64,000 nucleotides of DNA. It comes from Pseudofrankia inefficax (lineage in GTDB: Bacteria; Actinomycetota; Actinomycetes; Frankiales; Frankiaceae). The DNA lies in assembly GCF_000166135.1 (NCBI RefSeq), contig NC_014666.1, positions 1,922,001 through 1,986,000 of the forward strand. Reading direction: 5' to 3'. Of the stretch, positions 9,001 through 18,028 are shown one piece after another (the stretch's first letter is position 1; the number at the start of each line of letters is the position of its first letter). The notes under the pieces are model-generated. The model made no database searches. It was not told the DNA's origin and was given only the letters and a program-made list of their open reading frames with translations. Made by a program: the position numbers and the translations under genes.

Positions 9001-12000
9001 CGCGCACCGCCGCCATGGCGCCCTGGTCCGGACGGGTGGTGCCGCCCGCGGCCGGGTCGGGTGCGGTGATCGCCGCCACGATCGCCTCGCCCCGCAGGCG
9101 GGAGAGCTCCAGCAGCGTCTCCGGGGCGAAGGCGCCCGCGGCGCACAGCGCGACGAGCTCGCCGTAGCTGTGGCCGGCGACCATGTCCGCGGCGAGCCCG
9201 AGCCGTGACAGCAGGTGGAACATGCCGAGGCCGGCGATCCCCAGCACCGGCTGCGCGACCCGGGTGTCCCGAAGCGGCACGTCGGCGGGCTCGGCGTCCT
9301 GCGACGCGGGCCCGCCCCCGAAGATCGACGGGGGGAAGAGCGCGTCCTGCCAGCGTTCGCCCAGCCGCAGGTACTCCCGCAGCTCGGGGAAGGCGACGAA
9401 CAGCTCGGCCAGCATGCTCGGCCGTTGGCTGCCCTGCCCGGGGAACAGCACCGCCACGTCCCCCGCGCCGCCGGCGACGTTCGGGCCGGTATCCGACGGG
9501 GGGCCGCCGACCGGGGGGCCGTCGACGACGAACAGCCCCGCTCGTGGGTCGGTGTCGCCGTCGGCGGCGCGGGTCAGCAGGTGGGCCAGGTCGTCGAGGT
9601 CCCGGGCGACGACCGCGAGCTGGACGGGTCCCCTCGGTGGCCGGGCTCGCCGGGCTGTGGTGGCGGCCAGGTCGCGCAGCGGCCAGGGCCGGCCCGCGGC
9701 GTCGTTCGCGATCAGCAGCGCCCGCAGCTCGGCGACCGCGGCCAACGCCGCGGCGCGGGTGGCGCCGCGGAAGACGAACAGCTCCGCGGGCCACCGGTCG
9801 AGCGCATGCCGGCCGTCGACGGCGCCGGCATGACCGGCGAGGACGGCGTGGTAGTTCGCTCCGCCGAAGCCGAACGCGCTGACGCCGGCGACGCGTTCGG
9901 CGGCGGGCCGCGACCACGGCCGCGCGGTCGCGGCGAACACGAACGGGCTGACGTCCGGTTCCCAGGCCGGGTTCGGGGTCTGGACGTGCAGCGTCGGCGG
10001 CAGGACGCCGTGGTGCAGCGCCAGTGAGGCCTTGACCAGCGCCGCCAGGCCGGCGGCGGTCTTCGTGTGGCCGATCTGGGACTTGACCGACCCGAGCGCG
10101 CAGCCACCGTGGCGGGCACCGGCCTCGGTGAACACCCTGGTCAGGGTGGTCAGCTCGGTGCGGTCGCCGACGATGGTGCCGGTGCCGTGCGCCTCGACCA
10201 GGCCCACCTCGGCCGGTGAGACACCGGCGTTGCGGTAGGCGCGTTCGAGCGCCAGCTGCTGGCCCTCCGGCCGAGGCGCGGTCAGCCCGAGGGACCGGCC
10301 GTCGCTGGCCGAGCCGAGGCCCTTGATCACGGCGTAGACCCGGTCGCCGTCGCGTTCGGCGTCGGCGAGCCGTTTGAGGACGACGCAGGCGACGCCCTCG
10401 CCGAGCGTCGTGCCGTCCGCGTCGGCGGCGAAGGGACGGGCCCGCCCGGTCGGCGACAGCGCGCCGACCGAGGAGAAGAGCAGGTAGTCCAGGACACCGT
10501 TGTGCAGGTCGGCCCCACCGCAGAGCATCACGTCGGCGCTGCCGAACCGCAGCTCCTTGCACGCCAGGTCCAGCGCGGCCAGCGACGAGGCGCAGGCGGC
10601 GTCCACGACGTAGGCCGGTCCACCGAGGTCGAGCCGGTTGGAGACCCGGCTGGCGACGATGTTGCCGAGAATCCCGGTGAAGGTCTCGGGCGTGATCCGG
10701 GGCAGCACGTCGTCCAGCTCGGCTGGCACCTGGCCGTAGTAGGCCGGCAGCAGCGCGCGCAGGGTGATCGCGGCGGACAGGTCGCTGTTCGGCTCGGTGC
10801 CGAAGACCACGCCCGTGCGGCTGTGGTCGACACGGTCGGGGGCGAGGCGGGCGTCCTCCAGCGCGCGCCGGGCCGTCTCGAGCGCGAGTGCCTGGACCGG
10901 CTCGATGCTGGCCAGCGCCGACGGCGGGATGCCATAGCGCAGCGGGTCGAACGGGATGCGGTCCAGGAAGCCGCCCCACCTCGAGCGGGACTTCTCCCCG
11001 GTCGGGCCGCTGCCGTCCTCGGCGTAGACGCCGACATCCCAGCGCTCGGGCGGTACCGGCGAGATGGCGTCCCGGCCGGCGACGACGTTGGCCCAGAAGG
11101 TGGCCAGGTCCGAGGCGCCGGGCAGCACGCACGCCATGCCGACGACGGCGATGTCCAGCGGCGTGGTTTCCGCCGCGGGCCGGCCGTCTCGTCGCCGCTG
11201 GGGCTGGTCGCGCAGGTACCCGCGCGCGTCCTCGGTGACGCTGTCGTGCAGCTGGTGGACCGTCGTGGTCGCCGAGCGCAGCACGGCGACCTGGCCGGCC
11301 ATGAACAGGCCCTCGGCGCGCTGCCGTTTCGGGCCGACCGCGGTCAGCTTGTCCCCACGGCGTTCCAGCCCCTTGCTGGCCAGGCGCAGGCGGCCGACGT
11401 TGAGCTGTTCGAGCGTCTCCCAGGCCTGCTCATCGGGCACGCCGCGGGCACGCAGTTCGTCGCGGGCGGCGTAGAACCGGTCGACGAAGGGGCTCGCCAG
11501 GCAGCGGGTGACATGCCCGGGCGCGGTCTGGAGCAGGGCTGTCTGGTCGGCGGCCACCGCCTGGCGCTGGAACTCCTCCTGGATGGCGCCGTGCTCGACG
11601 GCCTCGCGCGTGAACAGGTAGGCGGTACCCATCAACAGGCCGACGCCGACGCCGCGGGCCGCCAGTGGGCTCGCCAGTGCCGCGACCATCGCCGCGGAGC
11701 GGGCATCGTGCACGCCACCCGCGAACAGGACCTGCAGTCCGTCGCCAGCCGAGATCTCCTCGCCGTCAGCGGTGGTTCCCTGCGCGGTCCTGGCCAGGTG
11801 GTCGAGCAGAACGTCGAGCTGCGCCTCCCACAGCGGGAAGCTCGCGCGCGGGCCGGTGTGGCCACCGCATTCGGAGCCCTCGAAGACGAAACGCCGGGCA
11901 CCCGCGTCGAGAAACTGGCGCAGCAACGTCGGCGACGGCACGTGCAGGAACGTCGGGATGCCGGCCCGCTCCAGGTCCGCGGCCTGCGAGGGCCTGCCGC

Positions 12001-13288
12001 CGGCGACGATCACGCAGGACGGTCGGATCTCGCGTACGACCTCCAGCTGAGCGGCGCGAAGCTCCTCGGGCGCGAAGCCGAGCAGGCCGACGCCCCATGG
12101 CCGCGCACCCACCAGGTCCCGGGTCTCGGCCATCAGCCTGCGTGACTGCGCCGCGTCGGCCAGGGCCAGCGCGAGGAACGGCAGCGCGCCGTCGTCGGCG
12201 ACACCGCGCGCGAAGCCGGCCTGGTCACTGACCCGCGTCATCGGTCCCTGCGCGATCGGCCGGGTGGTTCCCCACGAGGCGCACAGCGCCGAGTCGCCGG
12301 CCAGCAGGGCGTCGGCGGCCGCGAGCACCGCCGGCCCCGCCGCGGCGTCCAGAGCCGCGCGGATCGCCCGCACCGCGCGCGCCGTGGTCCCGAACCGGGC
12401 GGCGAACCCGGCGGCGAGAAAGGCGTCCTGCCCGACGGGAAGCAACTGACGCTCGGGGTCCCGCGCGCCCAGCCCGGCCGTGACCGCCGCCGCCGACCAG
12501 GCCGCGACGTCCTCGCCCGCCCGGCGCGCGGCCGGAGACTGGTAGACCCGATATCCGCTGGCCACCACCGTCTCCGAACCGTCCATCCGCCGCAGCGTCG
12601 CGCCGGTCGCCTCGGTCACGGTGGCCTCGGGGAGCAGGCCGAGCTGGACGTCGAGAACGACTCCGACCGCGCCGCCCGTCACCGCGGCGACCGCCGTGTG
12701 AACTCCGATCCCGCCCCAGCACCAGACCGGGACGGCGGCTCCGTCGTCGGTGCGCGGCCCGCCGTCGGCGAGCAGCTGCTGGAGCAGGACGAACGAGCTG
12801 AGCTCGCCCACCCGACCGCCGGCCTCCGCGCCCCGGGCCAGCAGGCCGTCGGCGCCGGCGGCGACGGCCAGTGCGGCCTCGCCCACGCTGGTCACCTCGG
12901 CCAGGACCCGGGCGTCGGGCAGGGCGTCCAGGATTCGGCGGGCGGCACCCCGCGCCAGCGTGGCGCCGGCGAGCAGGACGGTGTCGACGTCGGCACGGTG
13001 GCGGGCCAGTTCGTCCGCGTCGACCGCGCCCAGGTGTGAGACCCGCACGCCGAACGGCGACCGGGCGAGCCGCGCCGTGCGGCGCAGCGCCGGGGCGACG
13101 TTCGCGGGGTCTGCCCCCAGATCCAGGACACCGAGGGCGCCGGCGCCGCTGATCGCCGCGACCAGCCGGGGGTCCGGCTCACCCAGCGGGCTCACCCCGA
13201 TGACCTCGTCGCGCCGTCCGGCTGGGCGGCGCGGCCTTGCCTGCGCGTCGACCTCGACGGCCGCGTCCCGCGTGGTGCAGTCCTTCAC
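6041..13288 (-). CDS. PUFA-synthase-like megasynthase: tandem FMN enoylreductase barrels-KS-AT-ACP-KR
   Basis: A 2415-residue protein with a GTG start at 13288 behind GGGAAG. Residues ~25-650 hold two tandem nitronate-monooxygenase/PfaD-like FMN barrels, marked by GAEAGGRVG near 153 and GSECGGHTG near 473. These are normally a separate enoylreductase subunit in PUFA synthases. Then come the KS from ~708 (Cys899 in DAACASS, EAHGTGT, KSQIGHT), AT (FPGQGSQ, Ser1374 in GHSYGE), ACP (Ser1849 in LSVNSLKRTEL; Asn replaces the usual Asp before Ser) and C-terminal KR (GGARGITAGF, Tyr2329 in YAAAN). With the next gene's DH, a full ketoreduction-dehydration-enoylreduction cycle is available, so an iterative lipid-type chain is likely. 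The product cannot be named. Confidence 0.92.
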   Translation of the reverse strand: MKDCTTRDAAVEVDAQARPRRPAGRRDEVIGVSPLGEPDPRLVAAISGAGALGVLDLGADPANVAPALRRTARLARSPFGVRVSHLGAVDADELARHRADVDTVLLAGATLARGAARRILDALPDARVLAEVTSVGEAALAVAAGADGLLARGAEAGGRVGELSSFVLLQQLLADGGPRTDDGAAVPVWCWGGIGVHTAVAAVTGGAVGVVLDVQLGLLPEATVTEATGATLRRMDGSETVVASGYRVYQSPAARRAGEDVAAWSAAAVTAGLGARDPERQLLPVGQDAFLAAGFAARFGTTARAVRAIRAALDAAAGPAVLAAADALLAGDSALCASWGTTRPIAQGPMTRVSDQAGFARGVADDGALPFLALALADAAQSRRLMAETRDLVGARPWGVGLLGFAPEELRAAQLEVVREIRPSCVIVAGGRPSQAADLERAGIPTFLHVPSPTLLRQFLDAGARRFVFEGSECGGHTGPRASFPLWEAQLDVLLDHLARTAQGTTADGEEISAGDGLQVLFAGGVHDARSAAMVAALASPLAARGVGVGLLMGTAYLFTREAVEHGAIQEEFQRQAVAADQTALLQTAPGHVTRCLASPFVDRFYAARDELRARGVPDEQAWETLEQLNVGRLRLASKGLERRGDKLTAVGPKRQRAEGLFMAGQVAVLRSATTTVHQLHDSVTEDARGYLRDQPQRRRDGRPAAETTPLDIAVVGMACVLPGASDLATFWANVVAGRDAISPVPPERWDVGVYAEDGSGPTGEKSRSRWGGFLDRIPFDPLRYGIPPSALASIEPVQALALETARRALEDARLAPDRVDHSRTGVVFGTEPNSDLSAAITLRALLPAYYGQVPAELDDVLPRITPETFTGILGNIVASRVSNRLDLGGPAYVVDAACASSLAALDLACKELRFGSADVMLCGGADLHNGVLDYLLFSSVGALSPTGRARPFAADADGTTLGEGVACVVLKRLADAERDGDRVYAVIKGLGSASDGRSLGLTAPRPEGQQLALERAYRNAGVSPAEVGLVEAHGTGTIVGDRTELTTLTRVFTEAGARHGGCALGSVKSQIGHTKTAAGLAALVKASLALHHGVLPPTLHVQTPNPAWEPDVSPFVFAATARPWSRPAAERVAGVSAFGFGGANYHAVLAGHAGAVDGRHALDRWPAELFVFRGATRAAALAAVAELRALLIANDAAGRPWPLRDLAATTARRARPPRGPVQLAVVARDLDDLAHLLTRAADGDTDPRAGLFVVDGPPVGGPPSDTGPNVAGGAGDVAVLFPGQGSQRPSMLAELFVAFPELREYLRLGERWQDALFPPSIFGGGPASQDAEPADVPLRDTRVAQPVLGIAGLGMFHLLSRLGLAADMVAGHSYGELVALCAAGAFAPETLLELSRLRGEAIVAAITAPDPAAGGTTRPDQGAMAAVRATPSDVDRVLADPRVNGPVVIANHNAPDQIVISGPTTAVETAVRLLRDAGHSSVPLPVACAFHSPLIADAAVAFAEALAATPLTRPRLPVWANRTAAPYAAADGAADPGDAVRDELAAQVTAPVRFVEQIEAMYAAGARVFVEAGPGRVLTGLVDAILGDRPHRAVACDGRRGGLTGFLDAVAALLVAGVPLGTGWLLDGRDAVDHASSVPMAPPRWSVDGRSICRADGEPLSGGLPSARRIRRTAAAPAGNPDSVPTPRQGVSVTLRADQPVATGAAPAGWPSFDQVEGSRPADREALVSEFLRTSRDNLAAQRDVLLSYLGAGRDQVAAPPAVTARQPAADVLLAEWNGAVDAEPLAGPPPAADVPTAGAGGATAAPPAQVPVDVTAQVLDLIAESTGYPTDMIDADLDLETDLSVNSLKRTELAGLLVDRFALADAGGVDELSRLRTVRGIVRWLGERVGGDQPRPTPPIEVSVPEVPAGTAEVPAGTGVPAHGARGHSPKRFVLARRPSPLATSEVDLTGTSWAVIGRTVNVPGREAVLRRLTDLGAEAHFQLVDELAQIEQSDLAGGIYLAAPPGSDSPDLPEAFGAVRAVLRGRPRWLLAVAPPDAAPAAGLRGLFRTLGREYPDTLIKLVETDAQAGPALADLVTAELAEPPGGPVVVAHRDGARLTEELAATPAGPLATAGTGPAGDGAAEAAALGLDQDSVVVVVGGARGITAGFSVLLAGAARCHLELAGRTPDIGDDEDPRLAGALDRRALLGAVQALGETTPRDATRAVDRVLAQREIRATLGAAAARGGDARYHSLDVLDTEAVHHFVKQVFAQHGRIDAVVYAAGVIEDRLVADKDLESFRRVFDTKVAGARAMLAALGELPTPPRTLVFFGSIAGVLGSRGQSDYAAANDALETLGADWARRTGSRALTAHWGPWAPDESHPGMVSASLEWDFARRGVDLIDPEEGHHCLLRELAWGPRDLRGVVYTASGW

Positions 13289-14119
13289 AGATCACTTCCC
13301 GAGGTGTGCATGGGGCCGGCCGCGCCGGCTGGGAACGAGCGAGGGCGGCGCCGATCCGGCTGGTCATCGAGTTCTCGACCAGCCGCGTCGACACGAGCGC
13401 CGGACGGAAACCGGGTATGCGAGGGCAGCCTGAGGTGAGCGCAGCATCCGGCGCGGTGCTCGCTACCCAAACGTCGATCGAGAGGATTGATTGATGTCGC
13501 GGATCTCAGTGTGCTGTTATCCGCCTTCGCGGCGGTGGACTCGCGGGTGGGGCGCCAGCCCACAAAACCCGGACCGCGGATCGCCGCGCCAGTGGAGATC
13601 GCTCTGGCGGCGTGATCGCGTCATGAAGTTATCAGTACCCAGAAGACCGGTGATCCGTGCCAGCTGGCTGGCGCCGGGCCCCACCGTGTCCGCGCCGAAT
13701 GCGTCTACAAACTGACCTGACGCCGGCCTCGCGAGTCATAGACCGTCCGACGTGAAAGGCGCCTGCCCCAGAAGTCCGCCTGGAACAACCCGCCGTGACC
13801 GTCGCAGTTCTCGACCCTCGAAACCCCTCATCGCCACCTGTTTCCCCCAGCGAGGTCAGACAGTAAGGGAAGGGGCATCTCGGCGCAAGTGAGTGCTTAC
13901 TGACGTAGCGCTCATGGGTAGGCGGGGTGATCGCGCTCAACGGGCCGACGACTGAACACGTTATGAAGTCGCATCTTCACCTGTGGTCGCCGTGCGGGAC
14001 CTCGCGTGGCCCCTACCAGCAACGGGTGGGGGTAGACCAATCGCCTCTGGCGCCAGGGCTTCGTCGCTGCGGAGCCGCCGCCCGCCCGTCGCTGATGCCC
14101 GTTGCGTCCCGGTATGTGC

Positions 14120-14143
14120 ACTCATACATGAGTGGGTACTCAT
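14120..14143. promoter_or_regulatory. Triple ACTCAT/ATGAGT operator-like repeat
   Basis: Alternating half-sites ACTCAT (14120-14125), ATGAGT (14128-14133) and ACTCAT (14138-14143) form two overlapping dyads with 2- and 4-bp spacers. They sit next to an AT-rich stretch in the divergent intergenic region, which fits an operator for a dimeric regulator. The regulator is not known. Confidence 0.45.
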
Positions 14144-14205
14144 TAATTTTTGGCGAATGCACAGGCTCTCGACGAATGTGTCGGGCTGGGCGGGCGCCCA
14201 ATCTT

Positions 14206-14236
14206 TGGGCGTTCGCCCAGGCTGAGCGAACGCCCA
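14206..14236. promoter_or_regulatory. Perfect 11-bp inverted repeat (TGGGCGTTCGC)
   Basis: TGGGCGTTCGC at 14206-14216 is repeated in perfect inverted form at 14226-14236, with a 9-base loop. There is no T-tract, so an operator or RNA hairpin in a leader is more likely than an intrinsic terminator. It is 0.7 kb upstream of the oxidase start. Confidence 0.45.
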
Positions 14237-14917
14237 GAATTTGAGCGGCCGCCAGAAACCGTTCAAGCCCCAGGTAAACGCCGACCTCCCGGGTTCAGGA
14301 CCCACAGAATCGCCGCGGCAGGGCGCCGTCGACCTCGTGGCGGCCGGCCACCAGCTTCGCCATTGGTCACGCTCGAACCGCCTTCACATAGTGGATTCGT
14401 CGACATTCTCGTTGCGCACTCCATGTGTCCAGCGCGGGCGATTCCACCGGTGTCCGCATCCCTTGACCGGTCTGTCGGCGGGGTGCTATCCATAACGGCG
14501 GAAGGTCGCCGGGTGTCCCGCACACCGGACGGCCGCGACACCTCCCGGGCCGAAAAGAAACACGGGACCGTGGTGCCCGACGGTCTTGTCGGAAGCGCCG
14601 TAGACGTTCGCTCTGCCAGGTGGCTGACGCACCGGCTGGAATTGGCCGTGGCATGTCGCGGGAGCCGACGTCCTCGGGCACGTCCCCGGGCATCGACGCC
14701 GATCAGCGCACCGCCGGGTATTCCGACGGCTCCTTTGCTTCTCGGATACGCGTGCTGCTCGGATGCGCGGAACGCGCGTGGACTGCCGCGCGCGACTCGC
14801 CCCCGGACGCCGTGGGGAACGTCGCGCGCCGCGAGACAGGGACCCGCGCGCCCGCTGGCGCACGGTGCCAGCCCAGCGAACCTGAACACCGCCACGCACG
14901 AGAGTGGGAGGCACAGC

Positions 14918-16564
14918 ATGTCCGATGAGGTAACTCCGGAGTTATCCGAACCGGCCGAGCCCGCGACACCGGGGGGCTTCAACCGCCGAAAGTTCATCGG
15001 TGGGGCCGCCGCGGGAGTCGGTGTGGCCGCGTTCGGCGGGCTGGTGGGCAGCGCGACGCCGGCGCGCGCGGCGACGGTGCCGACGACGCAGGTGACCGCC
15101 CGGGCCGTGGTGGTCGGCACCGGGTTCGGGGGCGGCGTCACGGCGCTGCGGCTCGGCCAGGCAGGCGTCCCGACGTTGGTGCTGGAGCGGGGCCTGCGGT
15201 GGCCGACCGGGCCGAACTCGAACACCTTCGCGACGCTCGCGAACCTCGACAACCGGTCGGCCTGGCTGTCGCCCTACGCGCCCGTGCCGGGCGCTCCGGC
15301 CGTCCCGCTCTGGGCGCCCTACACGGGCGTTCTTGAGGTCATCAACGGCAACAACATGACCGTCAACTGCGGGGCGTGTGTCGGCGGCGGATCGATCATG
15401 TACCACGGGATGACGCTGCAACCGAGCCTGACCGACTTCGTGCGGTCGATGCCGCTGGCGGCCGGTCTCTACACCGAGCTGAACTCGAAGTGGTACCCGA
15501 CGGTCGCGTCGATGCTCGGGATCTCCACGATCCCCGCCGACATCCTCGCCACCAGCCCGTACACCTCCTCCAGGATCTTCCAGAGCGTCGCCCCGCAGGC
15601 CGGCCTGCAGAACTTCAAGGTGCCGCTCCCGATCGACTGGAGCTTCGTGCGCGGCGAGCTGGCCGGGACCTACAACGCGGCCTACACCAACAGCGACATC
15701 GCGTTCGGCGTCAACAACGGCGGGAAACACTCGATCGACGTCACCTACCTGGCCGCCGCCGAGGCCACCGGCAAGGTGACGGTCCAGACGCTGCACATCG
15801 TCCGCGACATCGCCCTGACCGCGGGCAAGTGGACGCTGTCCGTCGATCGCATCGACACCGCCGGCAACGTCCAGGAACACAAGACGATCACCGCGAACGC
15901 CGTGTTCCTCAACGCCGGCTCCCCGGGCACGACCAGGCTGCTCGTCAAGGCCAAGGGCAAGCACCTCATCCCGAACCTGCCGTCCGCGATCGGCACCCAG
16001 TGGGGCAACAACGGCGACCGCATCTACGAGTGGATCGGGATGTCGCAGGACCCGGGCAGCGTCCAGGGCGGCCCCGCCTGCGTCGGGGGAAGCGACCCGC
16101 TCAGCCCGATCCCGCTGAAGATCATCCACGCGGGCGCGCCGCCCGCCGCCCTCCAGGGCCAGCGGGTGATGACCGTCGTCGGCTTCGGCATCGTCCCCGG
16201 AGCGGGAACCTGGGCCTACGACGCGACGACGGACGACGCCGTCCTGACCTGGCCGACCGGTGCCGACTCCGCCCTCCAGTCGCTGATCGCCACGAAGGTC
16301 AACAACCTCGCCAAGGCCGGCGGCGGCAGCATGATCGACACCAATGCCAGCCAGAACTCGACCTGGCACGCGTTGGGCGGCGTCCCGATGGGCTCGGCGG
16401 TCGACCTCTACGGCCGGGTCCTGGGCCAACGCGGCCTCTACGTGCTCGACGGCGCCCGCATCCCCGGCTCCACCGGCGCCTGCAACCCCTCCATGACCAT
16501 CGCCGCCCTCGCCGAGCACAGCATGGCCAGAATCGTCACCCAGGACATCGGCACCGTCTTCTAG
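14918..16564 (+). CDS. Tat-exported GMC-family oxidoreductase, cholesterol-oxidase-like
   Basis: A 548-residue FAD flavoprotein. The start at 14918 is supported by GTGGGAG 8 bp upstream and by a Tat signal (NRRKFIGG, residues 22-29, then a hydrophobic stretch ending ATPARA near 51). The FAD dinucleotide motif GTGFGGG is at 67-73. Two motifs match the catalytic His and Asn of cholesterol oxidases: WHALGG (His484) and ACNPSMTIAALAE (Asn523). It is predicted to be exported folded with FAD and to oxidise a sterol, hopanoid or other alcohol using O2. The overall length fits the family. The substrate is inferred only from motifs, and the gene is alone on its strand. Confidence 0.86.
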   Translation: MSDEVTPELSEPAEPATPGGFNRRKFIGGAAAGVGVAAFGGLVGSATPARAATVPTTQVTARAVVVGTGFGGGVTALRLGQAGVPTLVLERGLRWPTGPNSNTFATLANLDNRSAWLSPYAPVPGAPAVPLWAPYTGVLEVINGNNMTVNCGACVGGGSIMYHGMTLQPSLTDFVRSMPLAAGLYTELNSKWYPTVASMLGISTIPADILATSPYTSSRIFQSVAPQAGLQNFKVPLPIDWSFVRGELAGTYNAAYTNSDIAFGVNNGGKHSIDVTYLAAAEATGKVTVQTLHIVRDIALTAGKWTLSVDRIDTAGNVQEHKTITANAVFLNAGSPGTTRLLVKAKGKHLIPNLPSAIGTQWGNNGDRIYEWIGMSQDPGSVQGGPACVGGSDPLSPIPLKIIHAGAPPAALQGQRVMTVVGFGIVPGAGTWAYDATTDDAVLTWPTGADSALQSLIATKVNNLAKAGGGSMIDTNASQNSTWHALGGVPMGSAVDLYGRVLGQRGLYVLDGARIPGSTGACNPSMTIAALAEHSMARIVTQDIGTVF

Positions 16565-16640
16565 CCAATCCGGCCCGAGGGGGCCGGCCCCGCGGAGAGG
16601 CCCAGTCCTACCTCAGGTCGTCCCGCCGGGCCTCGCCCGG

Positions 16641-17123
16641 TTAGACGGGTGGGGGAGGCTCGTCGGCGCCGGCGTCGAGGGCACGCTCGATGCGGCGCAG
16701 TCGGGCGTCGATCGTTCGGAGCAGGGCGGCGGTGTCCGGGCTCGGCGGTCCCTCGCCGGCCGTGAGGTGGGTGAGGGCCGCCGCCGGTGCTCGTTCGACC
16801 TGAGCGCGCCGGACGAAGCTGGATGTGACCCAGGCGGTCACGATGGCCAGGAACGCGATCGACTCCAGCATGATCAGCGAGCCGATGAACCGGCCCACCG
16901 CCGTCCTCGGCACGACGTCTCCGTAGCCGACCGTTGTGACGGTCTGCAGCGCCCACCACATGCCAACCCCGATGTTGGGGAAGCTCCGCGCGTCCAGGAG
17001 CCGGATGGCGACCCCGCCGACCAGGACCGTCAGGGTGGTGGCGGCGACCATCACCCGCATCGCCCGCCGCGCCGACAGCGGTTGGGACGAGTAGCGCCGC
17101 AGGATCCTGCGCAGGACCTGCAT
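16641..17123 (-). CDS. Two-TM potassium channel (KcsA type)
   Basis: A 160-residue membrane protein. TM1 lies at about 22-42, the pore helix and selectivity filter TVGYGD at 64-69, and TM2 at about 79-102. A cytoplasmic tail with a short heptad-like helix at 132-150 could help tetramerise. This is the classic prokaryotic 2TM K+ channel layout. It is convergent with the oxidase gene (76-bp gap) and has no visible operon partner. Confidence 0.9.
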   Translation of the reverse strand: MQVLRRILRRYSSQPLSARRAMRVMVAATTLTVLVGGVAIRLLDARSFPNIGVGMWWALQTVTTVGYGDVVPRTAVGRFIGSLIMLESIAFLAIVTAWVTSSFVRRAQVERAPAAALTHLTAGEGPPSPDTAALLRTIDARLRRIERALDAGADEPPPPV

Positions 17124-17192
17124 CCTCGTTCCCTCCCGTCGTCCGGGGCGCTGGCTCCCGGCCGCCTGCCTCTCGCCGCGGGTGGCGGTGAC

Positions 17193-17894
17193 TCAGCGCA
17201 GCCGGCGGGCGCGTAGCACCTCGTCGTCGGCATGATGCGCGCCTGCGCCGCCGTCCGGGGCGAGGCGTGGCCGCTGCTCGTCCAGCTCCACCTTCCAGTC
17301 CTCGTCCAGCAGCGCGGCGACCATGGAGGGCCAGACGTAGTCGGCCGGGTCGAAGCCGTCGTCGTGGCGTTCCCTGGTCTCCATCCCGGCATGGTGCACG
17401 AGCAGCAGCACACCGCCGGGGGCGACCGCGGCCAGCAACGCCCGCTCGGCCGCGGCATCGGGGGTGCGCAGCAGGGCTGGGTACTGGGCGGAGACCAGGT
17501 CGAAGGACCCGGGCGTCAGCGCCGCGTGCGTCAGCTCGGCGTGTACCCAGCGCACGGTGACGCCGGCGTCGGCCGCGTGCCGGGCCGCCCGCGCCAGCGC
17601 GACACCCGAGACCTCGAGGGCGGTCACGTCCCAGCCGCGGCGCGCGAGCCAGACCGCGTCCGCGCCCTCGCCACAGCCGACGTCCAGCACCCGCCCCGGC
17701 GTGAGCCCGGCGACCTCGGCCACCAGCGCGCCGTTGGCCTGGCCGCTCCAGAGCTGCTCCCGCTCGGCGTACCGCTGATCCCAGTTCGCCGCCACCTCGG
17801 GATCACCGACGTACCGGCCGGCGGCCGGGAGCAGGGGAGAAGCAGGCGATCCTGCCACGATGTTGTCGGTCACCAGGCCATCGTTGCGTATCAC
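17193..17894 (-). CDS. Class I SAM-dependent methyltransferase
   Basis: A 233-residue protein with motif I VLDVGCGEGAD at 69-79, an acidic residue ending beta2 (DVTALEVS) and post-motif SFDLVSAQYPALLR. The N-terminal segment VAANWDQRYAEREQLWSG is typical of small tellurite-resistance/thiopurine-like methyltransferases (TehB-like). The substrate is unknown. The nearby K+ channel gene lies 69 bp downstream on the same strand, so co-transcription is possible. Confidence 0.8.
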   Translation of the reverse strand: MIRNDGLVTDNIVAGSPASPLLPAAGRYVGDPEVAANWDQRYAEREQLWSGQANGALVAEVAGLTPGRVLDVGCGEGADAVWLARRGWDVTALEVSGVALARAARHAADAGVTVRWVHAELTHAALTPGSFDLVSAQYPALLRTPDAAAERALLAAVAPGGVLLLVHHAGMETRERHDDGFDPADYVWPSMVAALLDEDWKVELDEQRPRLAPDGGAGAHHADDEVLRARRLR

Positions 17895-18028
17895 GCACCT
17901 GACTCACCAGCCCTGTTTGCGATCCGGCAACCGGATTCGCGACCGCCGAAGGGCGCGGCCGTGGGCTTGAGACGCACGCGGGGACGGTCGGCCCCGCGCG
18001 GATGGTCCAACCCGTCCTGGCTCGCGGG

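Larger units (their letters stand above)
13289..14917. other. Long non-coding divergent region between the PKS operon and the oxidase gene
   Basis: About 1.6 kb with no frame that looks like a real protein. It is less GC-rich than its surroundings and has AT-rich patches (for example near 14140-14150). It holds an ACTCAT/ATGAGT repeat cluster and an 11-bp perfect inverted repeat, both listed separately. Near 13888-13899 there is an imperfect GTGAG-TG-CTTAC dyad. The frame of the + strand oxidase stays open back to 14150, but that extension has no domain and no ribosome site. The region probably carries the promoters of both divergent transcripts. Confidence 0.6.

Noticed and set aside
1517-13288. 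Enediyne warhead PKS
   Set aside because: The domains are split over two proteins with enoylreductases, and none of the conserved enediyne cassette genes (E3-E5, E10-like) adjoin.
14206-14236. Intrinsic terminator
   Set aside because: No T-tract on either strand and no gene ends close by; an operator or leader hairpin fits better.
14150-14917. 5' extension of the oxidase frame
   Set aside because: No ribosome site and no domain; the Tat signal fixes the start at 14918.
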